A stretch of 40,828 nucleotides of DNA from Burkholderiales bacterium (GCA_947446685.1 CANFIC010000004.1:1-40828); one strand, 5' to 3'. Positions 18,435-27,930 are shown, counted from the stretch's first letter. Made by a program: numbers and translations. Notes: a model not told the origin generated them from the letters alone.

Positions 18435-19933
18435 GCGGTGGCGCCGATCGCATGGAATGCCTGCCAGTCAAAGCTTGAAAGGCTGCGCCGCAAACGGAAG
18501 GTGTAATCGGGCCAGAGCACCCGATTCGAGCCATCGGCAGCCAGATACCAGCTGCTGCAGCCGCCGGCATTCCAGACGCTGCCGGCCAGCCTTTTCTGCA
18601 AGTCGGCGTTGTAACGCTGCTGGACATCGGCGCGTGGCTCGAATGCCGCAACGCCCGCCCGGTCCATTGCCTGCAAGGCCTTGAGCACGAAGCGGGCTTG
18701 TGCCTCGATGATGTAGATGATCGAGTTATGACCAGAGCCGGTGTTTGGGCCGGTCATCACGAACAGGTTCGGGAATCCTGCCACCGTCGTACCCAGATAA
18801 GCTTGCGGGCCGGCAGACCAGACCTGGTTCAGATCGACGCCGTCGCGGCCGATGACTTCGAACGGCGCCCCTGCATCGGTCACCAGGAAGCCGGTCGCAG
18901 CCACCAGCACGTCGAGTTGGTGCTCCTGGCCATCGGCGGTGATCACGCCGCGCTCGGTGGCGCGCACCACGCCCTGGTTGACCAGATGCACATTCGGCTG
19001 CCGCAGCGCCCGGTAGAAGTCATCGGACAACAAAATGCGCTTGCAGCCTATCTTGTAGTCGGGTGTGAGTTGCTGGCGCAGTACCGGATCGCGTACCTTG
19101 GCGGCTATGAACTTCAAGACCTGACTCTGTGCCAGTTTGAGCAGCCAGGGCGCGCTGCGAAAGGCGAACATCCGCGATTCCAGTCGCGCATAAGTGAGGG
19201 CGCGGTTGAGGCGCTGGCGCCAGGGACGGCGCCGGTAAAGGGCCTGGGTCTCGGCGCTGACGGCTTTGTCCTGGCGCGGCACGATCCAGGCCGGCGTGCG
19301 CTGGAACAGCGTCAGCGATCCGCATTGCGCCGCGATCGCCGGAACGATCTGGATCGCGCTGGCACCGGTGCCGATCACCCCGACCTTTTTGCCGGCCAGA
19401 GCCACGTCATGGCGCCAGCGCGCTGAATGGAACAAGGTGCCTTCGAAGCGCTCAAGCCCCTCGATCTGCGGCATGCGCGGCCGACTCAAGCCGCCAGTGC
19501 CGAGCGCCAGAGCGCGTGCGCGCAACTCGCTCCCGTCAGCCAGCGTGACCCGCCAACACATGACTGTTTCATCCCATAAGGCGCGAACCACGCGGGCGTT
19601 GAACTGCAGTCCCGGCCGGATGCCACCTTGGTCAGCGCAGCGGTTCATATAGGCCTCGATCTCGGCCTGCGGTGGAAACAGCCGGGTCCATTCCGGGTTC
19701 GGCATGAAGGAGATCGAGTACAAATTCGACGGGATGTCGCAGGCCGCACCTGGGTAATGGTTGTCGCGCCAAGTTCCGCCCAAGCTTGCAGCCTGTTCGA
19801 CCAGATGCCAACGTTTGCCGGCACGCTGCATCTGCAAAGCCAGGCAGAGGCCCGAAAAACCGCTACCGACGATCAACAGGTCGAGCAGGTCTGCCTGACC
19901 TTTTTGGATTTGCTTCAATTGGCTTGCTTTCAT
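18431..19933 (-). CDS. Flavin-containing monooxygenase, Baeyer-Villiger type
   Basis: IVGSGFSGLCLALQM FAD motif, FEGTLFHSARW matching FxGxxxHxxxW, VIGTGASAIQIVPAIA; ORF opens at 20020, start at MKASQLKQ preferred. Confidence 0.92.
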   Translation of the reverse strand: MKASQLKQIQKGQADLLDLLIVGSGFSGLCLALQMQRAGKRWHLVEQAASLGGTWRDNHYPGAACDIPSNLYSISFMPNPEWTRLFPPQAEIEAYMNRCADQGGIRPGLQFNARVVRALWDETVMCWRVTLADGSELRARALALGTGGLSRPRMPQIEGLERFEGTLFHSARWRHDVALAGKKVGVIGTGASAIQIVPAIAAQCGSLTLFQRTPAWIVPRQDKAVSAETQALYRRRPWRQRLNRALTYARLESRMFAFRSAPWLLKLAQSQVLKFIAAKVRDPVLRQQLTPDYKIGCKRILLSDDFYRALRQPNVHLVNQGVVRATERGVITADGQEHQLDVLVAATGFLVTDAGAPFEVIGRDGVDLNQVWSAGPQAYLGTTVAGFPNLFVMTGPNTGSGHNSIIYIIEAQARFVLKALQAMDRAGVAAFEPRADVQQRYNADLQKRLAGSVWNAGGCSSWYLAADGSNRVLWPDYTFRLRRSLSSFDWQAFHAIGATA

Positions 19934-20065
19934 TCGTTCACTGGTATTGCGCAGTCGCTGCCGGGCCTTTGCAGCCTGCCACCAAGGGTCGTCACCGTTG
20001 ACAGAACCGTGACCATACACTAATGTACTGCCTTCAATGCAGCAATGTATTCAAATATCTTCAAT

Positions 20066-20088
20066 CGCGATGGCGATCAACCATCGCG
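20066..20088. promoter_or_regulatory. Inverted repeat in the divergent promoter between the BVMO and acyl-CoA ligase genes
   Basis: Perfect 8-bp arms CGCGATGG-CGATCAA-CCATCGCG. Confidence 0.4.
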
Positions 20089-20122
20089 CCGACCTGTCGA
20101 CTCCTTGAGCGCCGAATAAAAA

Positions 20123-21808
20123 ATGGAAAATATCTGGGCGAAAAGTTACTCGGCAGGCGTTCCCGCCGAGATCGACGTCGAAGCCTTGGGGTCGATTGCC
20201 GATTATTTCGATGCGGCTGTGGCCAAGTTTGGCGAGCGCAAGGCTTTTGTCAGCGGCTCGACCGGAGTAGCGCTTAGTTACCATGCGCTTGACCTTGCCA
20301 GTCGCCAAGTTGCTGGCTATTTTCAGAGCAGGTTGAGCCTGCCCAAGGGTAGTCGCGTCGCCTTGATGATGCCCAATCTGCTGCAATATCCGGTCTGCCT
20401 GTTCGGCTTGCTGCGCGCTGGCTATGTGGTGGTCAACGTCAATCCGATGTACTCGCCGCGCGAACTCGAACATCAACTGAAGGACTCCGGCGCGACGGCG
20501 ATTGTCATCGTCGACATCTTCGCCCACACGCTGGCCAAGGTGATCGCCAAGACCTCGGTCCAGCAGGTGGTGGTCACCGGCCTGGCCGACATGATGCCGG
20601 GGATCAAACGGCTGATCGGCAACTTCGTCATCAAGCATCTGAAACATGCGGTCAAGCCCTTTGATTTGCCGGGTAGCGTGCAATTCCGGGACATCTTGGC
20701 CATGGGAGCCGCTGCTGAATTCAGATCGGTGCCGATCGACTCGCAAGATCTTGCTTTCCTGCAGTACACCGGTGGCACCACCGGTGTCTCCAAGGGGGCG
20801 ATGCTCACGCACCGCAATATCCTGGCCAATGTCAAGCAGGGCCAGGTCTGGATCGACCCCTTCCTCGATCCTGGACAAGACCTGATCAGCATTACCGCGA
20901 TTCCGCTGTATCACATCTTTGCGCTCGGTTCATGCCTGGGCTTCATCGGTATTGGTGGCACCAATGTGCTGGTGGCCGACCCGCGCAATATCCCTGCTTT
21001 CGTCAAGGTGCTGAGCCGTTACCGCTTCGTCGGCATGCCGGCAGTCAACACCTTGTTCAATAGCCTGCTCAACGACAAGAATTTCGCCAAGTTGGACTTC
21101 AGCCAACTCAGGTTTGCCATTGGCGGTGGCGCGGCGGTACAGCGTCCGGTGGCCGAACGCTGGCAGCAGGTCACCCAATCGCCGCTGGTCGAGGGCTATG
21201 GCCTGACCGAATGTTCGCCGACGGTCACCATCAATCCCTTCGATATGAAGGAATTCAGCGGCAGTATCGGCTTGCCGGTGCCGTCGACGATGGTGTCGAT
21301 CCGTGATGCTGACGGCGTCGAGTTGCCGCTTGGCGTTGCCGGAGAGTTATGCGTCAGCGGCCCCCAAGTCATGAAGGGGTATTGGCAACGTCCAGCTGAA
21401 ACCGCTGCTGTGATGACTGCTGATGGCTACCTGCGAACCGGCGATGTCGCGGTGATGGACGAACGCGGTTTCCTGAAAATTGTCGATCGACTGAAAGACC
21501 TGATCCTGGTGTCGGGCTTCAATGTCTACCCCAACGAGATCGAAGAGGTGGTGATGATGCATCCCGAGGTGTTTGAAGTCGCGGCCGTTGGGCGGCCCAG
21601 TGCAAGCTCGGGTGAAGCAGTGAAGATCTATGTGGTGAGAAAATCCACAGTGCTGACCGAGTCGGTCCTGATCGCGCATTGCCGGCAACATCTGACCGGC
21701 TACAAGGTGCCGCGCCTGGTGGAGTTTCTTGACGAATTGCCAAAGAGCAATGTCGGCAAGATCCTTCGCCGCGAGTTGCGCGATCGGCCAGACGCTACAG
21801 CCCATTGA
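20123..21808 (+). CDS. AMP-binding long-chain fatty acid-CoA ligase
   Basis: YTGGTTGVSKGAMLTHRN AMP motif, VEGYGLTECSPTVT, GYLRTGDVAVMDERGFLKIVDRLKDLI. Confidence 0.95.
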   Translation: MENIWAKSYSAGVPAEIDVEALGSIADYFDAAVAKFGERKAFVSGSTGVALSYHALDLASRQVAGYFQSRLSLPKGSRVALMMPNLLQYPVCLFGLLRAGYVVVNVNPMYSPRELEHQLKDSGATAIVIVDIFAHTLAKVIAKTSVQQVVVTGLADMMPGIKRLIGNFVIKHLKHAVKPFDLPGSVQFRDILAMGAAAEFRSVPIDSQDLAFLQYTGGTTGVSKGAMLTHRNILANVKQGQVWIDPFLDPGQDLISITAIPLYHIFALGSCLGFIGIGGTNVLVADPRNIPAFVKVLSRYRFVGMPAVNTLFNSLLNDKNFAKLDFSQLRFAIGGGAAVQRPVAERWQQVTQSPLVEGYGLTECSPTVTINPFDMKEFSGSIGLPVPSTMVSIRDADGVELPLGVAGELCVSGPQVMKGYWQRPAETAAVMTADGYLRTGDVAVMDERGFLKIVDRLKDLILVSGFNVYPNEIEEVVMMHPEVFEVAAVGRPSASSGEAVKIYVVRKSTVLTESVLIAHCRQHLTGYKVPRLVEFLDELPKSNVGKILRRELRDRPDATAH

Positions 21809-21821
21809 GCCCGGAAAACCC

Positions 21822-22646
21822 ATGACAGAGTTGCTGGTTCGACGCCTGCAAATTGATTTGCAGACGCCATTTCCCGGACGCTGGAACGGCGGCGATGCCT
21901 TCCGTTCGGCATTCTTCAACGCCCTGTCGATGGCATTCCCGGTCGGCGAACAATATTTCATCGATTCATTGCGAAATGGCCTGGCTGCTTTGCCGGAGCA
22001 ACAGCGCCAGCAGTTTGCCGCCGAGGTCCAGGGCTTCGTTGGTCAGGAAGCGACTCACCGGCATTTGCACGGTTTGTTCAACCGGCAACTCGAAAAACTC
22101 GGTTACCGCAACCTGATCGCGCAGCGGGCCAGGCGCAGGATCAGCAAGAATGCGGCGATCGACTTGCGTCTGCATCTGGCCGCCACTGCGGCGACCGAAC
22201 ATCTGACCGCGATCTTTGCCGACTGGTTGCTGCGCCACCCGGAAGCGCTTGAAGGCGCGCCGGAGCGGTTGCGTCTGCTTTGGCAATGGCACAGCGCCGA
22301 AGAAACCGAGCACCGCAACACCGCGTTCGATCTTCACCAGGCGGCGGGTGGCAGCTATCAATGGCGTGTCCGCTGCTTCCGATTTGTCACTGCGATCTTT
22401 CTCTGGGATCTGCTGTGCCAATTGATTCTCAACCTCTGGCATGACCGCAGCCTGTTCAACTGGAGCAGTTGGCGCAATGCGGCCCGCTTGCTGTTCGCCC
22501 CGGACGGACTGATTCGCGGCAATTCGGGGAAATGGCGCGATTACCTGCAGCCGGAATTCCACCCCAGTCAGCATGAAGGTGGGCGTGCAGCACAATGGTT
22601 GACTGACAACGAGGCGCAGTTTCTTGTGCTTGGAAAGGGGCGCTGA
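21822..22646 (+). CDS. Metal-dependent hydrolase family protein (PF10118-like, ferritin-like diiron)
   Basis: FPVGEQYFI, GQEATHRHLH, ATEHLTA, HSAEETEHRNTAFD metal-ligand pattern. Confidence 0.82.
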   Translation: MTELLVRRLQIDLQTPFPGRWNGGDAFRSAFFNALSMAFPVGEQYFIDSLRNGLAALPEQQRQQFAAEVQGFVGQEATHRHLHGLFNRQLEKLGYRNLIAQRARRRISKNAAIDLRLHLAATAATEHLTAIFADWLLRHPEALEGAPERLRLLWQWHSAEETEHRNTAFDLHQAAGGSYQWRVRCFRFVTAIFLWDLLCQLILNLWHDRSLFNWSSWRNAARLLFAPDGLIRGNSGKWRDYLQPEFHPSQHEGGRAAQWLTDNEAQFLVLGKGR

Positions 22647-23261
22647 ATGATGTCGATGATGCTCATGAGCGGTATTGCCGCATGCTGCTTGTATATCCTG
22701 TTCCACCTCTGGTATGGCGGTCGGGGCAAGCCAATGACGGCCGATGAGGTCGAGCATTACATGCAGATCCTGGATGGATTGACCGCTGACAAGCAAGGCC
22801 GTCATTTGCTCGACAGCTTGAGAGCCGTGGCCCTGGCTGACGATGGAGATGAATTCATCATGCAGAACCTGGTGCGTCATCGGGCCAAGGCGCTTTATCC
22901 ACCGGGATACGACTTCGGTGACGATCCGCGCGCTGCCGACCGTCGCTATGGCAGGGCGATCATGCCGCATCTGCTTCGCTTTGGCAGCCTGCCGGTCTTC
23001 GTGGCCAGGCGTAGCGGCAGCTTCATCGAGCCAGAGGGCGCTGATGTCTGGCATTACGTGGCGATGGTGCGTTACCGCAGCCGTCGCGATTTCCTGCGTT
23101 TCGCGATCAATGTCGCCCGCAACGACATCGACATGCACAAATGGGCGGCGCTGGAAAAGACCCACGTGTTCCCGGTCAAACCGATGCTGAGCCTGATCTT
23201 TGTCCGGGGCCTGGTGGCTGTGTTGCTGGCTTTGCTGGTGCTGGCGGTCTCGCTGTTATGA
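22647..23261 (+). CDS. Membrane-tethered hypothetical protein with DUF1330/dimeric alpha-beta barrel-like segment
   Basis: N- and C-terminal hydrophobic helices flank VAMVRYRSRRDFLRFAINVARNDIDMHKWAALEKTHVFPV. Confidence 0.7.
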   Translation: MMSMMLMSGIAACCLYILFHLWYGGRGKPMTADEVEHYMQILDGLTADKQGRHLLDSLRAVALADDGDEFIMQNLVRHRAKALYPPGYDFGDDPRAADRRYGRAIMPHLLRFGSLPVFVARRSGSFIEPEGADVWHYVAMVRYRSRRDFLRFAINVARNDIDMHKWAALEKTHVFPVKPMLSLIFVRGLVAVLLALLVLAVSLL

Positions 23262-24109
23262 AACTTCGCCAAATGATGCCGAACTGGCTGGGCATAACAA
23301 TGGTCGTTGCTGCGGTCATCGCGGTCTTTTTGTGGCTGGGACTGCCGCCCGCCTTGCGCGCGCTGGGCCTGCATCCGCGCTATGCGGGGCCGGTGCATGA
23401 ACTGCAGGGTCGGCGTGCCCTGATCATCACCACCAGCCATGCAACCCTCGGTGTCAGCGGCAAAGCCACCGGCGTTTTCGGTTCCGAAATGACCGGTCCC
23501 TATTACGAGTTTCTTGATGCCGGCATGTCGGTCGATCTGGCCAGCATTCAGGGTGGTCAGATCCCGATTGAGCCGGACTCATTTCGCTGGTTCCTCGCCT
23601 CGCCATCGGATCAGCGCTTCCTCGCCGATCCCTTGTTCCAGTCGTTGGTCAAAGCCTCGCGCAAGATCGATGCAGTCGATTTCAGTCAGTACGACATCAT
23701 CTTCCTGGCCGGCGGTTGGGGGGCAGCTTATGACCTCGGCACCTCGGCGCTGTTGGGAGAAAAAATCAGCTTAGCCTGGGCCGCTGGCAAGGTGCTCGGC
23801 GGGGTCTGCCATGGCCCGCTGGGCTTGTTGCTGGCGCGCGAGCGGGACGGTTCCCCCTTGGTCAAAGGCAAACATCTGACTGCGGTTACCGACCGTCAAG
23901 TCGAGCAACTCGGCATCCAGATCACGCCGCAACACCCGGAGCGTGAGTTGCGCGCCGCTGGCGCCCTGTTTGAAAGTCGGCATGCTCGTTTCGAGCCTTT
24001 TGCCAACCATGTGGTGGTCGATGGCAAACTCGTCACCGGCCAGAACCAGAACGCCTCGGTCGAGGTCGCGCAGTTGATGCTGCGGGCTGCTGGCGGCAGA
24101 ACCAAATGA
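23258..24109 (+). CDS. DJ-1/PfpI-type class I glutamine amidotransferase-like protein, N-terminally anchored
   Basis: YDIIFLAGGWGAAYDL and GGVCHGPLGLLLA nucleophile elbow; hydrophobic N-terminus; ATGA overlap upstream. Confidence 0.88.
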   Translation: MKLRQMMPNWLGITMVVAAVIAVFLWLGLPPALRALGLHPRYAGPVHELQGRRALIITTSHATLGVSGKATGVFGSEMTGPYYEFLDAGMSVDLASIQGGQIPIEPDSFRWFLASPSDQRFLADPLFQSLVKASRKIDAVDFSQYDIIFLAGGWGAAYDLGTSALLGEKISLAWAAGKVLGGVCHGPLGLLLARERDGSPLVKGKHLTAVTDRQVEQLGIQITPQHPERELRAAGALFESRHARFEPFANHVVVDGKLVTGQNQNASVEVAQLMLRAAGGRTK

Positions 24110-25794
24110 TGAAGACGAGACCTTCGATGAAATTGCGAAAAACTTTGACTATCTCCGCTGTATTGCTGGGCGGCCTCGCGGTGCTGCTCTATGTCAATCG
24201 GCTCTACGTGTTGCAGTACACGCTGGGCTGGCATACCGACCTGATGCATCCGCGCTCCGCCAATATCCCGGTGCCTTGGACTCAAGGACCACAAAGCGCT
24301 GCCTTGTCGCCCGCGCAGCGTCCGCCTAACATCATCTTCATCATGGCCGATGACCTTGGCATCAACGATGTCTCGACCGCTGGCGGCGGGCATGGGAGCG
24401 AAGGGGTGCCGACGCCGAACATTGATGCGATCGCGCGCGAAGGTGTGCGCTTCGATCAGGGTTTTGCTGGAGGTCCGGTCTGTACCGTTTCGCGAGCGGC
24501 GTTGATGACCGGCCGCTATCCCTGGCGCTACGGCGTCGAATTTACGCCGTTGCCTGGCGCGATGGCTCGTGTGGCGGGCAAGCTCTTTGGCGATCCTGGA
24601 CGGCTTCATCCGGTCATCGTCGACATGGACAAGGCGGGCAAGGCGAAGGATTTCAACGACCTGGGCATGCCGGCGTCTGAACAGACAATCGCGGAGCTGC
24701 TGAAGCCGCGCGGCTATCACAACATTCACATCGGTAAATGGCATCTTGGTAGCACGTCGGAGATGCGACCTAACAACCAGGGCTTTGACGAAAGCCTGTT
24801 CATGGAGAGCGGTCTTTATCTCCCGGAGAATGATCCTCGGGTGGTCAACTCGAAACAGGATTTTGATCCGATCGACAAATTCCTCTGGCCGAATATGCGC
24901 TTCGGCGTCAGCTTCAATGCCGGCAAATGGTTTGAGCCCAGCAAATATCTGACCGATTACTTCACTGACGAAGCGGTCACGGCAATCCACAGGAACAAGA
25001 ATCGGCCTTTCTTCATGTATCTGGCGCATTGGGGCGTGCACACGCCGCTGCAGGCCAGCAAGGAAGATTACGACGCGCTCTCGCATATCCCTGACCATCG
25101 CCGGCGCGTCTATCTGGCAATGATCCGGTCTATCGATCGCAGCGTCGGGCGCGTGTTGAAGGCTGTGCGCGACGAAGGCCTGGAGGACAACACGATCGTT
25201 GTTTTCGCCAGCGATAACGGCGCACCCAGCTATATCGCTCAGCCCGATGTCAATCAACCCTACCGGGGCTGGAAGCTGACGATGTTCCAGGGCGGCTTGC
25301 GCGTACCCTATGTGGCCAAATGGCCAGGCCATATCCAGCCCGGCCTGCAATACAAGCAACCGATCTCCAATATCGACATGCTGCCCACTTTGGTCGCCGC
25401 GGCTGGGGGGCAATTGCCGACTGACCGGACGATCGACGGTGTCAATTTGTTGCCCTTTCTGGGCAAAGGCAGTGCAGCCAAACAAGCCGAGCGCCCGCTG
25501 TTCTGGCGCGATGGCCCTTACCGGGCATTGCAAGATCAGGGTTGGAAATTGATTGAAGCAGTTCGGCCGAAGAAGGATTGGCTTTTCAACCTCACCCTGG
25601 ATCCGACCGAAAAAACCAATCTTGCCGCCAAGGAACCGCAAAAACTGGCGCAAATGAAGGCCATCATGTTGGCCCATCACGCCGGGATGCCGCCGCCAAT
25701 GTGGGATACCTTTGTGGAAATGTCGGTGTTGATCGACAAGACCTCTGACCAGAAGCCTTTGCCGGAAGACGAATACGCTTACTGGTACAACTGA
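24106..25794 (+). CDS. Sulfatase (arylsulfatase family), N-terminally anchored
   Basis: NIIFIMADDLGINDVS, GGPVCTVSRAALMTGRYPWRYG, HIGKWHLG, FASDNGAP; core motif deviates (CTVSR). Confidence 0.92.
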   Translation: MMKTRPSMKLRKTLTISAVLLGGLAVLLYVNRLYVLQYTLGWHTDLMHPRSANIPVPWTQGPQSAALSPAQRPPNIIFIMADDLGINDVSTAGGGHGSEGVPTPNIDAIAREGVRFDQGFAGGPVCTVSRAALMTGRYPWRYGVEFTPLPGAMARVAGKLFGDPGRLHPVIVDMDKAGKAKDFNDLGMPASEQTIAELLKPRGYHNIHIGKWHLGSTSEMRPNNQGFDESLFMESGLYLPENDPRVVNSKQDFDPIDKFLWPNMRFGVSFNAGKWFEPSKYLTDYFTDEAVTAIHRNKNRPFFMYLAHWGVHTPLQASKEDYDALSHIPDHRRRVYLAMIRSIDRSVGRVLKAVRDEGLEDNTIVVFASDNGAPSYIAQPDVNQPYRGWKLTMFQGGLRVPYVAKWPGHIQPGLQYKQPISNIDMLPTLVAAAGGQLPTDRTIDGVNLLPFLGKGSAAKQAERPLFWRDGPYRALQDQGWKLIEAVRPKKDWLFNLTLDPTEKTNLAAKEPQKLAQMKAIMLAHHAGMPPPMWDTFVEMSVLIDKTSDQKPLPEDEYAYWYN

Positions 25795-25799
25795 GGCCC

Positions 25800-26888
25800 A
25801 TGAAAGCGACGCTGTATGGCTGGCATCTGTCCTATTTCACTGGCAAGGTACTCTGTTACCTGCGCTACAAACAGATCCCTTTCGATGATCAGGCGGTCAA
25901 TCTATTGACCCTGGCCTGGCGCATCAAGCGCAGGACGGGTGAGTTGGTGATGCCGGTTTTCGTCACCGCTGAAGGCGAATGGCTGCAGGACTCCAGCCAC
26001 ATCATCGACCGGATGGAAGCGGCCTATCCGGCGAGGCCGGTGATTCCATCGACACCGGTGCAGCGTTTTCTTGCCTATCTGCTGGAAGCCTGGGGCGATG
26101 AGTGGTGGGTGCCGGTCGCTATGCACACACGTTGGAGCTATGCGGAGAACTACGCCTTGTTCGAACGCGAAGCCGGCGCCAGCCTGCTGCCCAATTCCCC
26201 TGCCTTGGTGCAGCGACTGGCTGCTGCCAAGGTGGCAAAAGGTTTGCGAAGCTATTTGCCGGCGGTGGGCGTGCGCCCGGAGCAGTTCGAATTGCTCGAC
26301 GCCTGGACGGTCGACATGCTCGACCTGCTGGAGAAGCATTTCGAGCAGCAGCTATTTCTCTTTGGCGCCATTCCTTCGCTGGGCGACTTCGGCTTGGTCG
26401 GCACGATGTACGGCCACCTCGGTCGCGACCCCTGGCCGGCCAGGGAGTTGGTGGGGCCGCGCCCGCATCTTCGTGCCTGGATCGACAGAATGGCCTTGCC
26501 ACAATCGCTGCCTGGCGTCTGGCATGACGGGGACCAGCTAGCACCGACCTTGCTGCCGATTCTGCGCAAGATTTGCAGCGAGTTTTTGCCGCTTGTCGAA
26601 GGTATCAACCAGCAGGTCAGGGCGCTGCTGCCCCAATGGCCGAGCGGGAAAGTCTTGCCACGCCGCCTGGCCGATGTTGAGGTCAGGCTGGGAGATGGCG
26701 TCTTCCGGCGCGCCGCTTTGCCTTATACGCTCTGGATGGTGCAGCGAGCGCTGGACTGCTACCGGGCCATGACGCTGGATGAGCAGGAGAAGTTGCGCGA
26801 ATTCTTGGCTACAGTCGGCGGCTTGTCCTGGCTGACACTCGAATTGCCGCGCTTGCAGCGGCGTGGCCTGCGGGTATTTTGTGAATGA
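25800..26888 (+). CDS. Glutathione S-transferase family protein
   Basis: Thioredoxin-like N-terminus (LYGWHLSYFTGKVLCYLRYKQIPF), VMPVFVTAEGEWLQDSSHIIDRME, helical C-terminal domain. Confidence 0.75.
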   Translation: MKATLYGWHLSYFTGKVLCYLRYKQIPFDDQAVNLLTLAWRIKRRTGELVMPVFVTAEGEWLQDSSHIIDRMEAAYPARPVIPSTPVQRFLAYLLEAWGDEWWVPVAMHTRWSYAENYALFEREAGASLLPNSPALVQRLAAAKVAKGLRSYLPAVGVRPEQFELLDAWTVDMLDLLEKHFEQQLFLFGAIPSLGDFGLVGTMYGHLGRDPWPARELVGPRPHLRAWIDRMALPQSLPGVWHDGDQLAPTLLPILRKICSEFLPLVEGINQQVRALLPQWPSGKVLPRRLADVEVRLGDGVFRRAALPYTLWMVQRALDCYRAMTLDEQEKLREFLATVGGLSWLTLELPRLQRRGLRVFCE

Positions 26889-26898
26889 GGGAATTTCG

Positions 26899-27930
26899 AT
26901 GAAGATGGAAGTCAATCGTTGGTCCCGACAAATCATCGTCGGTGTCTTGCTGATAGCCGGCCTTGCCATCTGGTTTGGTTGGAACCATCGTCCCGGGCGC
27001 GGGGCGCAGGGCGAACGGCTCAGCTGCGAATTGCCGGTACAGAAGATAAATTCACCTCATGCTGGCATGCAATGGGTGCCTGGCGGCAGCTTCGAGTTGG
27101 GCGACAACGTCTACGCCGAAGAGCAGCCCTTGCAGGTCACCAAGGTCGATGGTTTCTGGATCGACCGCACCGAAGTCACCAATGAAGAATTTGGTCGCTT
27201 CGTGAAAGCCACCGGCTATGTCACGGTGGCCGAACGCGAAGTGGATGCCGCGACGCACCCGGAGCTTCCTGCCGATATGCGCAAACCCGGTGCCGTGGTT
27301 TTCGTGATGCCGGAGGCGATCCAGGGCAAGAGCGACATCACCCAATGGTGGCGCTATATCCCTGGCGCCCAATGGCGCCATCCGGGCGGGCCGCAGACGT
27401 CGATCGAAGGCCATGGCGCTTTCCCGGTCGTGACGGTGACGCTTGAAGATGCAATTGCCTATGCCAAATGGAAGGGCCGCATGTTGCCGAGCGAAGCGCA
27501 ATGGGAATGGGCTGCGCGGGCCGGACAAGCCAAGGCGGCGATGGATCATGAACAGCCGGCGCAGGCCAATACCTGGCAGGGCTTGTTTCCGGTTGCCAAT
27601 TCGGGCGAAGACGGTTTTCTCGGATTGGCGCCGGTCGGCTGCTATCAACCGAATGCGCTCGGGCTCTTTGACATGATCGGGAATGCCTGGGAACTCACTA
27701 CCGATGCCTGGCGGCCCAACCATAGCCAGCCAGCGATGGCCGAACCTGACCAAATGCCTTCGGGAATGGCTGCAATGGGCGGGGTGCAACGGGTGATCAA
27801 GGGCGGATCTTTTCTTTGCGCACCGAATTTTTGTGCCCGATACCGTTCTGGTTCGCGTCAACCGCAGGACGAAGACCTTGGCGCCAGCCATCTGGGCTTT
27901 CGCACTATCCTGAACGCACCCGGCCCATGA
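26899..27930 (+). CDS. Formylglycine-generating enzyme family protein (SUMF1/FGE), N-terminally anchored
   Basis: FGE-sulfatase domain (WVPGGSFELGDN, FWIDRTEVTNEEFGRF, RVIKGGSFLCAPNFCARYRSGSRQ...SHLGFRT) with the two C-terminal cysteines CxxxxC. Confidence 0.92.
   Translation: MKMEVNRWSRQIIVGVLLIAGLAIWFGWNHRPGRGAQGERLSCELPVQKINSPHAGMQWVPGGSFELGDNVYAEEQPLQVTKVDGFWIDRTEVTNEEFGRFVKATGYVTVAEREVDAATHPELPADMRKPGAVVFVMPEAIQGKSDITQWWRYIPGAQWRHPGGPQTSIEGHGAFPVVTVTLEDAIAYAKWKGRMLPSEAQWEWAARAGQAKAAMDHEQPAQANTWQGLFPVANSGEDGFLGLAPVGCYQPNALGLFDMIGNAWELTTDAWRPNHSQPAMAEPDQMPSGMAAMGGVQRVIKGGSFLCAPNFCARYRSGSRQPQDEDLGASHLGFRTILNAPGP

Noticed and set aside
21966-23165. 399-aa minus-strand ORF
   Set aside because: Antisense to the PF10118-like and TM-protein genes, low-complexity translation, no domain
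23896-25680. 594-aa minus-strand ORF opposite the sulfatase gene
   Set aside because: Antisense to a clear sulfatase; His/Arg/Gln-rich translation with no recognisable domain, typical shadow ORF in GC-rich DNA
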